64,000 nt of DNA, from NCBI RefSeq assembly GCF_024753245.1, contig NZ_JANUGX010000015.1:60314-124313 (forward strand), given 5' to 3'. Numbering within the stretch: the stretch's first letter is position 1; each line of letters begins with the position of its first letter. Below the pieces are notes generated by a model. That model saw only the letters and a program-made list of their open reading frames with translations, was not told where the DNA came from and ran no database searches. The position numbers and the translations under genes are program-made. This document shows positions 35,632 to 45,067 of this stretch, piece by piece. This stretch comes from Massilia norwichensis. GTDB taxonomy: Bacteria > Pseudomonadota > Gammaproteobacteria > Burkholderiales > Burkholderiaceae_D.

Positions 35632-37005
35632 CTAGTGCCCGCGCCCCTTCCTCACCTTCGCCACCGGCTCCCCAGCTGAAGCCACCGCCCCAGGCGCCCG
35701 CACAGGCTCGGGCGCCGGCCCGCTCCACTCCCGCGCCACCGTTCCCGGCGGCTGGCGGTACCAGCCCGGATCGCGGAAGTCGCCGCGCGCCAGGCCTTCG
35801 CGCACCTTGATCATCGTGAACATGCCGCCCATCTCGATCTCGCCGAAGGGGCCTTTGCCATCCATCATCGGCAGGGTGTTTTCCGGCAGCGGCATGCGCA
35901 TGCTGCCCATCGAGCCGCCCTTGTCGCCCATGACCATGTAGCCCGGCACCAGGTCGTTGATCTTGCGCGCCACGCCGCTGTGGTCGACGCCGATCAGGTT
36001 CGGCACCTGGTGGCCCATCGCGTTCATCGTGTGGTGCGATTTATGGCAGTGGAAGGCCCAGTCGCCGGGCGCATCGGCGATGAATTCGATCGCGCGCATC
36101 TGGCCCACGCCGATATCGACCGTGACTTCCGGCCAGCGCGCCGCCGGGGGCACCCAGCCGCCGTCGGTGCCGGTGATCTCGAAGCGGTGGCCGTGGATGT
36201 GGAAGGGGTGGTTGGTCATCGACAGGTTGCCCATGCGGATGCGCACGCGGTCGTCCTTGCGTACCACCATCGGGTCGGTGCCGGGGAAGGCGCGGCTGTT
36301 GATGGTCCAGATATTAAAGTCGAGCATCTCGTTGATGTTGGGCGTGTAGCTGCCCGGCTCGATGTCGTAGGCGTTCAGCAGGAACACGAAGTCGCGGTCG
36401 ACCGCATGCTGGCGCGGATCCTTCGGGTGGGTCACCCAGGAACCCATCATGCCCATGCCGATCTGCGCCATCTCGTCGGCGTGCGGATGGTACATGAAGG
36501 TGCCGGCATAGCGCGCCACGAATTCGTAGACGAAGGTCTTGCCCGGTGCAATCGCCGGCTGGTTCAGGCCCGCCACGCCATCCATGCCGTTCGGCAGGAA
36601 CTGGCCGTGCCAGTGGATGCTGGTCGCCTCCGGCAGTTTATTGGTCACGAAGATGCGCACGCGGTCGCCCTCGACCACCTCGATGGTCGGGCCCGGGCTC
36701 TGGCCGTTGTAGCCCCACAGGTTGGCCTTCATGCCGGGCGCGATCTCGCGCACCACCGGTTCGGCCACCAGGTGGAATTCCTTGACGCCGTCCTTCATGC
36801 GCCAGGGCAGGGTCCAGCCGTTCAGGGTGACGACCGGATTGTAGGGCCGGCCGTTGGGCGGGACCAGCGGCGGCGCGGTACCGCTCGAGCTCTGGACCGG
36901 GGCCTCGGGGATGGCGGCGGCTGCCGCCTTGCTGACCAGCGATGCGCCGACCATGGCGGCACCGGCGCCGGCGCCGTTGATGAGAAAATTTCTGCGCGAT
37001 GTCAT
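35632..37005 (-). CDS. Multicopper oxidase (copper-resistance type)
   Basis: A 457-aa protein with a Tat-type leader (MTSRRNFLINGAGAGAAMVGASLVSKAAA). All four copper-ligand regions are visible: SIHWHGQFLPNGMDG, MYHPHADEM, HPFHIHGHRFEI and the HCHKSHHTMNAMGH block that supplies the type 1 copper (HCHxxxHxxxxM). The enzyme oxidises Cu(I) or other substrates with reduction of oxygen in the periplasm. The C-terminus is Met-rich in MGDKGGSMGSMRMPLPENTLPMMDG, a possible copper-collecting segment. Its start overlaps the TolC-like gene's stop by 4 bp. Last gene of the copper operon. Confidence 0.93.
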   Translation of the reverse strand: MTSRRNFLINGAGAGAAMVGASLVSKAAAAAIPEAPVQSSSGTAPPLVPPNGRPYNPVVTLNGWTLPWRMKDGVKEFHLVAEPVVREIAPGMKANLWGYNGQSPGPTIEVVEGDRVRIFVTNKLPEATSIHWHGQFLPNGMDGVAGLNQPAIAPGKTFVYEFVARYAGTFMYHPHADEMAQIGMGMMGSWVTHPKDPRQHAVDRDFVFLLNAYDIEPGSYTPNINEMLDFNIWTINSRAFPGTDPMVVRKDDRVRIRMGNLSMTNHPFHIHGHRFEITGTDGGWVPPAARWPEVTVDIGVGQMRAIEFIADAPGDWAFHCHKSHHTMNAMGHQVPNLIGVDHSGVARKINDLVPGYMVMGDKGGSMGSMRMPLPENTLPMMDGKGPFGEIEMGGMFTMIKVREGLARGDFRDPGWYRQPPGTVAREWSGPAPEPVRAPGAVASAGEPVAKVRKGRGH

Positions 37006-38402
37006 TCTGCGTGTTCCTCGTGATTCTGCTCATGCTGGACGTGCTGCGCCTTTCCGTCACCTCCGAGGCGCACGCCGAGCGCCGCCTCCAGGCTGGCATG
37101 CGCCGTCCAGAATTCTTTCAATGCGTCGATGTAGTTCGAGACCGCGTCGGCCTGGTCGCGCGAATCGGCGAGCAGGTCCTGGGTCGACAGCAGCATGCCG
37201 TTGTAGCGCAGCAGGACTTCCTTCGAAATCTTCTTGCGCAGCGGGATGATGGTGTCGCGGTAGTGCGCGGCGACGTCGAAGGCGGTGCGGTAGCCGAGAT
37301 AGCTCTCGCGCGCCTCGCTGCGCGCCGTGACCGCGGCCTGGGCCACGCGCTGCAGCGCCTGCATGTAGACGCCCTCGGCCCGCGCGGTGCGGGCTCCTCC
37401 CCAGTCGAACAGCGGCAGTTCCAGGCTCAGCTCGTAGCCGCGCGCGGTGGGCGCGTGGCTGTCGCTCTCGTTCACGTAACCCAGGTCGAGCACGTTGACG
37501 AAGCGGGTCGCTTTGGTCAGGCCCAGGTTGGCGGCGGTGGCCTGCGCATCGAGCTTGGCCGCCTGCACGTCGAGGCGCTGTTCGATGGCGATGCGCTCGA
37601 TGTCGCGCAGCTGCGCCGGCGCCGCCGGCAGTTCCGGCAGGTGCTCGGGCAGGCTGTATTGGGCGTCCTTGCCCCACAGGCCCAGCAGGCGGGTGAGTTT
37701 CTCGCGGCTGGCCACCGCCTCTTTGCCGGCGAGGGCCAGCGCCGCCTGGGTTTCGGCGTGGTAGAGCTGTTCGCGCGAGAGGTCGAGCTGGCTCATGTTG
37801 CCGACCTTCGCCATGCGCCCGGCCAGCTCGGCGCTCGCTTCGGCGGCGGCATCGACCTGGCGCGCGTACTCGAGCGCCTGGTTGGCGGCCACCGCCTCGA
37901 CCCAGGCGATGCGGGTGTCGCGCGCATGCTGCTCGATCTCGCGCGCGACTTCCAGCCTGGCCTGCTCGAAGCGCTGCGCCTCCAGGCGTGAAGCCAGCGG
38001 CAGCGTCAGCAGCCGGACCAGGTTGACGGTGAAGGTGCGCTCGATCGCGACACCGCCGCCGTTCCCCACATGCTTGTAGTCGAGCACCGGATTCGGCAGC
38101 CGCCCGGCCTGCACCAGGTCGGCCTGGGCGATGCCGACTTTCCAGTAACTCGCCTGCAGGCCGGGATGGGCCAGCACCGCCACCTTGACCGCATCGTCCA
38201 TGCCGAGCGGCTTGGCCAATGTGGTTTCGACCACCTGCGCCAGTTCGCGCGCGGCCGCATCGTCGCGCGCCAGGCGCGGTTCGACGCCGATGCGGTCGCG
38301 GGCGCCGGCGGCCACCGAGTCGAAGCCGCCGCCAGGTGCCACCGTGCTGCAGCCGGCCAGCACGGCCAGCGCCAGCGGGGCGCCGAGCATCTTCAGGTTC
38401 AT
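37002..38402 (-). CDS. TolC-like outer-membrane efflux lipoprotein
   Basis: A 466-aa outer-membrane factor with a lipobox LAGC (Cys18) and the helical-repeat architecture of TolC/CusC proteins: LGMDDAVKVAVLAHPGLQASYWKVGIAQADLVQAGRLPNP in the first repeat and ASLEAALGVRLGG near the end. It would form the channel of an efflux path across the outer membrane. No RND pump or membrane-fusion gene is next to it; instead it lies between a multicopper oxidase and a His/Met/Cys-rich protein, with 4-bp overlaps at both ends, an arrangement known from Massilia-like copper operons. Confidence 0.9.
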   Translation of the reverse strand: MNLKMLGAPLALAVLAGCSTVAPGGGFDSVAAGARDRIGVEPRLARDDAAARELAQVVETTLAKPLGMDDAVKVAVLAHPGLQASYWKVGIAQADLVQAGRLPNPVLDYKHVGNGGGVAIERTFTVNLVRLLTLPLASRLEAQRFEQARLEVAREIEQHARDTRIAWVEAVAANQALEYARQVDAAAEASAELAGRMAKVGNMSQLDLSREQLYHAETQAALALAGKEAVASREKLTRLLGLWGKDAQYSLPEHLPELPAAPAQLRDIERIAIEQRLDVQAAKLDAQATAANLGLTKATRFVNVLDLGYVNESDSHAPTARGYELSLELPLFDWGGARTARAEGVYMQALQRVAQAAVTARSEARESYLGYRTAFDVAAHYRDTIIPLRKKISKEVLLRYNGMLLSTQDLLADSRDQADAVSNYIDALKEFWTAHASLEAALGVRLGGDGKAQHVQHEQNHEEHAE

Positions 38403-38938
38403 GGAGTCTCCTTGGGCTTGTGGGTATGGTCCATCTTATCCATCTTGTCCTTGCAGCAGCAGCCGGGCTGGCAGCAGGACATCTTGCCGCCGCCGGCCGC
38501 GCCGTCGCTGGCGCCGGGCGTGCACATGTCCGGGCTGTCCTGCTTGCCCATGGCCATGCCGTGCATGCCGGCGTGGCCAGCGTGGCCTGCATGCGGATCG
38601 GCGGACTGCGCCGCCGCCATGGCGTGACCCGCATGCGGATCGGCCGCCTGCGGCGCCGGTGCCTGGGCAGCCATGTGCCCGCCATGCCCGGCCATCGGTT
38701 TCATGGTCAGCGCCATCGAATTGATGGCGGCCACGGTCTGGTTACCCGCGACCCAGTTCTGGTCCGGCGTGGTCGAGGGTGCGGCAGCAAGGCGCGCACC
38801 GAGCGCGGACTGGTAGCGGGTGGCCGGCACCGCGGCCTGCGGGTCGGCGGCGTGCCGGGTTTGCGCCTGGGCGTGAAACGCGGATGCGGCCAGCAGCAGG
38901 CAGGCGCCGGCGCGCACGAAGGGGAATCGGTGTTGCAT
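38399..38938 (-). CDS. His/Met/Cys-rich periplasmic metal-binding protein
   Basis: A 179-aa protein with a signal peptide (MQHRFPFVRAGACLLLAASAFHAQA) and a mature part built around HAGHAM-type repeats (HAGHAGHAGMHGMAMG, residues about 122-137) and a Cys-rich tail containing CCQPGCCCKDKMDKMDHTHK. Such composition points to copper binding. The start is the ATG giving this leader; an upstream frame is Arg-rich nonsense. Overlaps the TolC-like gene by 4 bp. Confidence 0.82.
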   Translation of the reverse strand: MQHRFPFVRAGACLLLAASAFHAQAQTRHAADPQAAVPATRYQSALGARLAAAPSTTPDQNWVAGNQTVAAINSMALTMKPMAGHGGHMAAQAPAPQAADPHAGHAMAAAQSADPHAGHAGHAGMHGMAMGKQDSPDMCTPGASDGAAGGGKMSCCQPGCCCKDKMDKMDHTHKPKETP

Positions 38939-39003
38939 GGTGTTCCTCGTTGACGATGCGTGATGACAGCCGTCGGCCCGATGGGCGACGGCGCGTGATC
39001 GGG

Positions 39004-39423
39004 TCAGGCGAGGAAGCTGCTGGGAGGTCGTTCGAGAAGGACGGGGTCGACGCTGGGCAGGTGGCCGGCGCGGAAAGGAATCGACACGGTGGAAGGCGGC
39101 GCCAGCGCCGGGACGGCGGGCAGGCCCAGGGCCATCGCCGCGCCCACACAGCAGGCGCCGCAGGTGCCGCATTTGGCCTTGTCATGCTGGCCAGCAGGTA
39201 CATCGTCGGCGGGGGGCGCCTGGGGCGGGGACACCTTGTGGTCCTCCGCCATCTGCTGGTGGCAGGGCGGCTGCCCGGCAAGCGGCGCGGCCTGGACGGT
39301 CACGCTTGCGACGGCTGCCGCAGCGTGCCCGACGCGCGGCAGCATGCCTGCCGCGGCGAATGCCTGGAAGGGCAACGCCAGCATCAGGAAGCACAACAGC
39401 AGCGATCGGACGATGGATTTCAC
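39004..39423 (-). CDS. Exported Cys-rich protein, first gene of the copper operon
   Basis: A 139-aa protein with signal peptide MKSIVRSLLLCFLMLALPFQAFAAAG and a cluster CGTCGACCVGAAM (residues about 84-96) plus CHQQM earlier, resembling metal-binding proteins that lead copper operons in Massilia. The end FRAGHLPSVDPVLLERPPSSFLA looks like a conserved tail. It lies 65 bp before the His/Met-rich gene and likely starts the four-gene transcript to 35632. No CueR-like dyad was found upstream. Confidence 0.72.
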   Translation of the reverse strand: MKSIVRSLLLCFLMLALPFQAFAAAGMLPRVGHAAAAVASVTVQAAPLAGQPPCHQQMAEDHKVSPPQAPPADDVPAGQHDKAKCGTCGACCVGAAMALGLPAVPALAPPSTVSIPFRAGHLPSVDPVLLERPPSSFLA

Positions 39424-39564
39424 GGCTTCATTCTAGCATGGCCCGGCTCGCCCCGGCCATGCACGGCTGGCATGACGCGGCCGTGGCGAGGCCGGATAAG
39501 TGGTAGCATCGTGCCAACATCGCCATCGACGACGGAGGCATTTACCATGATTCCAGCGGCCCGG

Positions 39565-40554
39565 TCAGGCCATTGCCGAACGCAGCGCACCCGATTCGAA
39601 ATAGATATGCTTGATCGAGGGGTAGAGCGCCGCGACCGCCTTTTCCAGGCGCTCGATCGCGCGCTCCACCTCGTCGATGCGCATGCCGCGGCGGAACTGC
39701 ACCGAGGCCGTCAGCAGCACCTCGTCCGGTCCCAGCTGCATGCTCTGCACCCCCGTCACGCTCAGGATCGCCGGGTCGGTTTCGAACACCTCGCGGACTT
39801 TGCGGGTGGCTTCGGCGCCGATGCTTTCGCCGACCAGCAGGGCGCCGGTCTCGCGCGCCAGGGTCACTGCGGCACCTACCAGCAACAGTCCGATCAGGAT
39901 CGATGCGGCGGGGTCGATGTAGGGATTGGCGAACGCCTGCCCGAGCGCGATGCCGACAGCGGCGATGAGCAGGCCCGCAAGAGCCGCCGAGTCTTCGATG
40001 AACACCGTGAACACGGTGGCGTCCTTGCTTGCGCGCATGGTCTTCCACAGCGAATCGCCCGGCTTTCGCCGCTGGTTGAGCTCCTTGCGCGAGACGTTCC
40101 AGCTATAGCCTTCGAACAGCGCGGAAACGCCCAGCACGACGTAATTCCAGAACGGGTCCTGCAGGGGCTCGGGATGGCGCATCGCCTCGTAGCCATGGTA
40201 GATCGACAACCCGCCACCCAGCGAGAACACGGACATGGCCACGATCAGCGCCCAGAAGTACAGCTCCTTGCCGTAGCCGAACGGATGCCGGGCGTCGGCC
40301 GGCTTGGCGCTGTTGTGTTCGCCGAGCAGCAACAAGAGTTCGTTGCCGCTGTCGACCGTCGAGTGGATGCCCTCCGCCATCATGGCGGCGCTGCCGGTGA
40401 TGGCGGCCACGATGAATTTGCACACGGCGATGCCGACGTTCGCGCCGATTGCCGCATAGATCACCTTGCGCCCGGCATCGGCGCCGCCCGCCTTTGCCGG
40501 CGCCTTGCCGCCCGTCTGTCCGGATTGATTGCTGCTCACGTTCTGCTCTCCCAT
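39565..40554 (-). CDS. Cation diffusion facilitator family transporter
   Basis: A 329-aa CDF protein. Start at MGEQNVSSNQSG; an alternative start lies 17 codons up. Six membrane segments, the first beginning VIYAAIGANVGIAVCKFIVAAITGSAAMMAEGIHSTVDSGNELLLLLGE with the HxxxD metal site (His-Ser-Thr-Val-Asp), and a second site VFIEDSAALAGLLIAAVG. A cytoplasmic domain follows. It exports Zn(II), Co(II) or a related metal; the long form resembles the ZnT9-like subgroup. Divergent from the Pat-type gene. Confidence 0.9.
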   Translation of the reverse strand: MGEQNVSSNQSGQTGGKAPAKAGGADAGRKVIYAAIGANVGIAVCKFIVAAITGSAAMMAEGIHSTVDSGNELLLLLGEHNSAKPADARHPFGYGKELYFWALIVAMSVFSLGGGLSIYHGYEAMRHPEPLQDPFWNYVVLGVSALFEGYSWNVSRKELNQRRKPGDSLWKTMRASKDATVFTVFIEDSAALAGLLIAAVGIALGQAFANPYIDPAASILIGLLLVGAAVTLARETGALLVGESIGAEATRKVREVFETDPAILSVTGVQSMQLGPDEVLLTASVQFRRGMRIDEVERAIERLEKAVAALYPSIKHIYFESGALRSAMA

Positions 40555-40634
40555 GCCGTGCTGGCCCGGCTCCAGTGTAGCCAATCCGTCACGACTGCCC
40601 TGCACGGCTGGGAGCGCGCGGCCGGGACGGCGGC

Positions 40635-43313
40635 ATGAGCGTACGCAACCTGCGCCAGCTGTTCGCGCCGAAGTCGGTGGCCGTGATCGGCGCCACCGAC
40701 CGTCCGGGCAGCGTCGGCGCCACCATGCTGCGCAATTTGCGCGAAGGCGGCTTCAAGGGCCCGGTCTACCCGGTCAATCCGAAGTACGACAGCATCGGCG
40801 GCCAGCAGGCCTGGCCCGACGTCGCCAGCCTGCCGGCGGTGCCCGACCTCGCCATCGTCTGCACCCCGCCGCAGACCGTGCCCGGCATCGTGCGCGCGCT
40901 CGGCGAACTGGGCACGCGCGCCGCGATCGTGATGAGCGCCGGCGTCGCCCTTGGGCGCGATGCGCGCGGACGCAGCCTGAAGCAGGCGATGCTGGATGCG
41001 GCCAATCCCTACCTGCTGCGCATCCTCGGCGCCAACAGCGCGGGCCTGCTGGCGCCGGGCATCGGCCTGAACGCCAGCATCGCCGCCGGCGGCGCGGCGG
41101 CGGGCCGGATCGCCTTCGTGTCCGAGTCGGGGGCCTTGATGACCGGGGTGCTGGACTGGGCGCGTTCGCGCGGGATCGGCTTTTCCAGCTTCGTCTCGCT
41201 GGGCGAGTCCGCCGACGTCGACTTCGGCGACGTGCTCGACTACCTGGCCAGCGACGGCGGCACCAGCGCCATCCTGCTGCACGTCGAAAGCCTGCGCTAT
41301 GCGCGCAAGTTCATGTCGGCGGCGCGGGCGGCGGCGCGCAGCAAGCCGACCGTGGTGCTGAAGGCCGGCCGCTCGCTGGAAGCGGCGACGGCCGGCGCCT
41401 GCCTGTCGGGCGTGCTGGCCACGCCGGACGACGTCTACGATGCCGCGATCCGGCGTGCCGGCATGCTGCGCGTGTACACCACCGAGCAGCTGTTCGCGGC
41501 GGTCGAGACGCTGGCGCGCGCCAAGCCGCTGTACGGCGAACGCCTGGCCATTCTCGGCAACGGCGCCGGCCCGGTGGTGCTGGCGCTGGACGCGCTGCAG
41601 TATGCCGGCGGCGCGCCGGCCATCCTGCAGGAAGACACCGTGCGCAAGCTGCGCCACATGGTGCCGGAATGGCGCGGCGACGGCCCGCTCAACATCCGCG
41701 GCGACGCCCCGCCCGAGCGCTACCACGACGTGGTCGAGGTGCTGCTGCACGACCCCGGCGCGAATGCGGTGCTGATGATCCACGCGCCGAACGCGGTGGT
41801 CGCGCCCAGCGACGTGGCGCGCGCGGTGGCGCCGCTGGCCAGGGGCTCCTCGCGCAATGTGCTGGGCTGCTGGCTGGGCGTGCAGTCGGTGCTGGAAGCG
41901 CGTACCATCGCCGCCGAAGCCGGCATGCCGGCCTACCGCACGCCCGAGGATGCGGTCAACGGCTTCATGCAGATCGTGCACTACCGCGAAAACCAGAACC
42001 TCCTGATGCAGGTGCCGGCCTCGGTCGGCGACGGCGAACCGGACCGCGAGCTGGCGCGGCGCCTGGTGCGCGAATCGATCGACAAGGGCCGCTACCTGCT
42101 GGCCGACCCCGACACCAAGGCCATCCTCGCCGCCTACGGCATTCCGGTGGTGCCGACCCGCGCCGCCGCCACGCCCGAAGACGCGGTGCGCGCCGCGCGC
42201 GAGATCGGCTACCCGGTGGCGGTGAAGATCCTGTCGCCGGACGTGGCGCAAAAGAGCGACGTCGGCGGCGTCACCCTCGACCTCGACAGCGACGCGGCGG
42301 TGCTGGCCGCGGCCGAGCGCATGCGGCGCCGCCTGACCGAGCTGCAGCCGGGCGCGCGCCTGGAGGGCTATATCGTGCAGGCGATGGCGCGCAATCCCGA
42401 AGCCCACGAGCTGATCGCGGGCGCCGCCACCGATCCCGTGTTCGGCCCGGTGATCCTGTTCGGCCAGGGTGGCCTGGCGGTGGAGCAGGCGGACGACCAC
42501 GCGGTGGCGCTGCCGCCGCTGAACACGGTGCTGGCCCATGAGCTGGTGTCGCGCACGCGCGTGGCGCGCCTGCTGGAGGGCTACCGCAACCACCCGAAGG
42601 CCGACATGGACGCGATCCTGGCGGTGCTGGTGCAGGTCTCGCGCCTGGTGGCCGATGTGCCCGAGATCGTCGAACTCGACATCAATCCGCTGTTGGCCGA
42701 CAGCCGCGGCGCGCTGGTGCTGGACGCGCGCATGCGCATCGGCATGGCCGACCGTTCCGGCTCCACGCTCGACCGCCTGGCGATCCGCCCTTATCCCGCC
42801 GAGCTGGAAGAGAGCGTGCCGTGGGAAGGCGGCACCCTGCTGCTGCGCCCGATCCGCCCGGAGGACGGCGCCGCCCACGTCGAGTTCTTCAACCGCCTGA
42901 CGCCGGACGACGTCCGTTACCGCATGTTCGTGCGCGTGCGCGAGCTGCAGCCGGCGCAGCTGGCGCGCTTTACCCAGATCGACTACGACCGCGAGATGGC
43001 CTTCATCGCCACCCGGCCCGGGCCCGACGGGCATGACGAAACGCTGGGCGTGGGCAGGGTGGTGGCCGATCCGGACAACATCAGCGCCGAGTTCGCGGTG
43101 ACGGTGCGCTCCGACCTGAAGGGCAAGGGCCTGGGCCGCATGCTGATGGACAAACTGATCGCCTACTGCCGCGCGCGCGGCACCCGCGAAATCGTCGGCG
43201 AGGCGCTGCCGCAGAATGCGCCCGTGATCGGGTTGGTGAAAAAGCTCGGCTTCACGGTAGGGCCGGTGGACGAGGACGAGGGCGTGCGCAAGTTCTGGCT
43301 GACGCTGCGCTGA
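40635..43313 (+). CDS. Pat-type protein lysine acetyltransferase (acyl-CoA synthetase-like + GNAT)
   Basis: An 892-aa fusion: CoA-binding domain (residues about 5-135, APKSVAVIGATDRPGSVG), succinyl-CoA ligase-like domain, ATP-grasp (about 480-700, VGGVTLDLDSD, ELDINPLLADSRGAL) and a C-terminal GNAT (about 730-890, VRSDLKGKGLGRMLMDKLI). In true NDP-forming acyl-CoA synthetases a catalytic His lies in an SHTG motif; here the aligned position is Leu257 (ACLSGVLATPDDVYDAA), as in Salmonella Pat where His is also lost. It most likely acetylates lysines, for example in acetyl-CoA synthetase, sensing acetyl-CoA. Confidence 0.9.
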   Translation: MSVRNLRQLFAPKSVAVIGATDRPGSVGATMLRNLREGGFKGPVYPVNPKYDSIGGQQAWPDVASLPAVPDLAIVCTPPQTVPGIVRALGELGTRAAIVMSAGVALGRDARGRSLKQAMLDAANPYLLRILGANSAGLLAPGIGLNASIAAGGAAAGRIAFVSESGALMTGVLDWARSRGIGFSSFVSLGESADVDFGDVLDYLASDGGTSAILLHVESLRYARKFMSAARAAARSKPTVVLKAGRSLEAATAGACLSGVLATPDDVYDAAIRRAGMLRVYTTEQLFAAVETLARAKPLYGERLAILGNGAGPVVLALDALQYAGGAPAILQEDTVRKLRHMVPEWRGDGPLNIRGDAPPERYHDVVEVLLHDPGANAVLMIHAPNAVVAPSDVARAVAPLARGSSRNVLGCWLGVQSVLEARTIAAEAGMPAYRTPEDAVNGFMQIVHYRENQNLLMQVPASVGDGEPDRELARRLVRESIDKGRYLLADPDTKAILAAYGIPVVPTRAAATPEDAVRAAREIGYPVAVKILSPDVAQKSDVGGVTLDLDSDAAVLAAAERMRRRLTELQPGARLEGYIVQAMARNPEAHELIAGAATDPVFGPVILFGQGGLAVEQADDHAVALPPLNTVLAHELVSRTRVARLLEGYRNHPKADMDAILAVLVQVSRLVADVPEIVELDINPLLADSRGALVLDARMRIGMADRSGSTLDRLAIRPYPAELEESVPWEGGTLLLRPIRPEDGAAHVEFFNRLTPDDVRYRMFVRVRELQPAQLARFTQIDYDREMAFIATRPGPDGHDETLGVGRVVADPDNISAEFAVTVRSDLKGKGLGRMLMDKLIAYCRARGTREIVGEALPQNAPVIGLVKKLGFTVGPVDEDEGVRKFWLTLR

Positions 43314-43332
43314 ACGAAGCGCTTGACGCGTC

Positions 43333-44082
43333 TCAGCGCGCCTGCGCCCGCGCCGCATCCACGCGTCGGAACAGCTCCGCGTTCAGCTTGCGCGAATGGC
43401 CGGGCATGTGCTTGCGGGTGCGTTCGATCTCCTGCAGCTCCGGCTCGGCGACCTGCGGCTTGCCGTTGGCGAGCGCCCAGATCGCCAGTTCGGCGCGTGC
43501 TTCCAGGCTGCCGAAGCGGTGTGCGGCGGCAGCGAACTGCGAGCCTGCTTCGTCCTGGCGGCCGGCCGCGGCATAGGCCTGGCCGAGCAGGATGCCGACC
43601 TGCTCGGGACGGAAGTTCGGCTGTTCGCCCGCCAGCGTCTCGAGCAGGGCGATGGTGCCGGCGGCATTGCCGCTGGCCAGGCGGGCACGGGCCGCGCCCA
43701 GGCGCAGTTCGGCGTCGCGCGCGAACGGGCCCTGCAGGCAGGCTTCGTACTGCTCGGCGGCCTTGGCGGGCTGGCCGCTTTCCAGCAGGGCGTTCGCCAG
43801 GCGCATCTGATTGTGCGCGGTCGGGGTCAGCTCGAAGGCGCGCTGGGGGTCGCGCACGTCGCGGCCCGGGTCCAGGCTGGCCTGGAGCGCGCGGCCGGCC
43901 CTGGCCGCCGAATGCTCCAGCCGCGAAGAGGGAAGGAACACGGCGACGAAATACACAATGCTGCCCAGCAGCGGGAAAAAGAACAGCACGAACAGCCAGT
44001 ACATGCCCTGGTGCGTACGTATCGCGTGGATCGCGAAGAACAGGGCGATGATGACGTGGAGGCCGATTCCAAAGATTTGCAT
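43333..44082 (-). CDS. Membrane-anchored TPR protein with PLDc_N-like domain
   Basis: A 249-aa protein. Residues 1-50 hold two membrane helices (IGLHVIIALFFAIHAIRTHQGMYWLFVLFFFPLLGSIVYFV) like the PLDc_N/cardiolipin synthase N-terminal domain, followed by about four helical repeats of TPR type (RLANALLESGQPAKAAEQYEACL and related). TPRs bind partner proteins; the partner is unknown. Convergent with the Pat gene, 20 bp from its stop. Confidence 0.78.
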   Translation of the reverse strand: MQIFGIGLHVIIALFFAIHAIRTHQGMYWLFVLFFFPLLGSIVYFVAVFLPSSRLEHSAARAGRALQASLDPGRDVRDPQRAFELTPTAHNQMRLANALLESGQPAKAAEQYEACLQGPFARDAELRLGAARARLASGNAAGTIALLETLAGEQPNFRPEQVGILLGQAYAAAGRQDEAGSQFAAAAHRFGSLEARAELAIWALANGKPQVAEPELQEIERTRKHMPGHSRKLNAELFRRVDAARAQAR

Positions 44083-44124
44083 GACGATTACTTGCTGGAT
44101 GACAAGGCCGATAGGATAGCCGAT

Positions 44125-44976
44125 TCAGCGCCGGAGTTCCGACATGATTTTCTCGGCCAGAAAATCGCACGGCGGGCGCTTGGACTTGCTGCTGCGCGCC
44201 AGGACCACTTCCAGCGGATCGATGTCCGGCAAGCCCTGGGCCTGACCCAGCAGGCTCAGATGGCCCGGCACCGCGCAGCGCGCCAGCGGCGCCACCGCCA
44301 GTCCCGCCTCGACCATGCTGAGCAGCCCCATCAGGCTGGGGCTCTCGTAGGAGGTCCGGTAGGGGATCTTCGCGCGCTCCAGGCTGCGGATCGCGTTTTC
44401 GCGCGCCACGCTGCCCGGCAGGAAGACCGCGATCGGCAGCGGCCGCTCTTTCCACAGGGCCTGGGCGCTGGGGTTCGATGCCCACACCATCGGCTCGAAG
44501 CGCACGAATTCGCCGCTCAGTCCTTTCACGCGCGTGGCGCAGACCAGGTCCACCGAGCCGTCCTTCACCATCGGCGCCAGCGCCACGCTCGGCAGGCCCA
44601 CCACCTGGATCTCCACCTTCGGGTAGGACGCCGAAAACTTCTTCAGGATGCCCGGCAGCAGGGACGAGGCATAGTCGTCGGGCACGCCGATCACCACACG
44701 GCCGGTGATGTCGGGGCGCACCACCGCGGCCCAGGCTTCCTCACGCAGGGCCAGCATGCGCCGCGCGAAGCTCAGCAGGACTTCGCCGTCCTGGGTCGGG
44801 GTGACGCTGCGCGGATTGCGCACGAACAGCGGCTTGCCGAGCGCGTTCTCGAGCGTCTTGATCTGCATGCTCACCGCCGATTGCGAGCGATGCACGACTT
44901 CCGCCGCGCGGCTGATATTGCCGGTGTCGGCCACCGCCACGATCATGGCCAGCACGTCCAGGTCCAGGGCTTTCAT
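44125..44976 (-). CDS. LysR-family transcriptional regulator
   Basis: A 283-aa regulator; residues about 4-62 give the helix-turn-helix (LDVLAMIVAVADTGNISRAAEVVHRSQSAVSMQIKTLENALGKPLFVRN), then the effector domain (GRVVIGVPDDYASSLLPGILKKFSASYPKVEIQVV). It is divergent from the alpha/beta hydrolase gene, 91 bp apart, and is its likely regulator. The intergenic segment is AT-rich. Confidence 0.92.
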   Translation of the reverse strand: MKALDLDVLAMIVAVADTGNISRAAEVVHRSQSAVSMQIKTLENALGKPLFVRNPRSVTPTQDGEVLLSFARRMLALREEAWAAVVRPDITGRVVIGVPDDYASSLLPGILKKFSASYPKVEIQVVGLPSVALAPMVKDGSVDLVCATRVKGLSGEFVRFEPMVWASNPSAQALWKERPLPIAVFLPGSVARENAIRSLERAKIPYRTSYESPSLMGLLSMVEAGLAVAPLARCAVPGHLSLLGQAQGLPDIDPLEVVLARSSKSKRPPCDFLAEKIMSELRR

Positions 44977-45067
44977 TTGCTATCAGATAATCTAATGGAT
45001 GCGATCAATATTATGCGATTTTCTTGATCCCGTGTGTCGGGCATAGTGGCGTCAAAGGAGCACTACC

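Noticed and set aside
39530..39565. Ribosome-site-like GGAGG followed by an ATG on the plus strand (39547)
   Set aside because: The frame runs antisense through the cation transporter gene and has no motif; at most the start of a lost gene.
40536..43358. A 940-codon open frame antisense to the Pat-type gene
   Set aside because: High-GC genes leave long open frames on the opposite strand; the translation is a low-information His/Arg/Ala/Gln-rich mix without motifs and the sense gene is certain.
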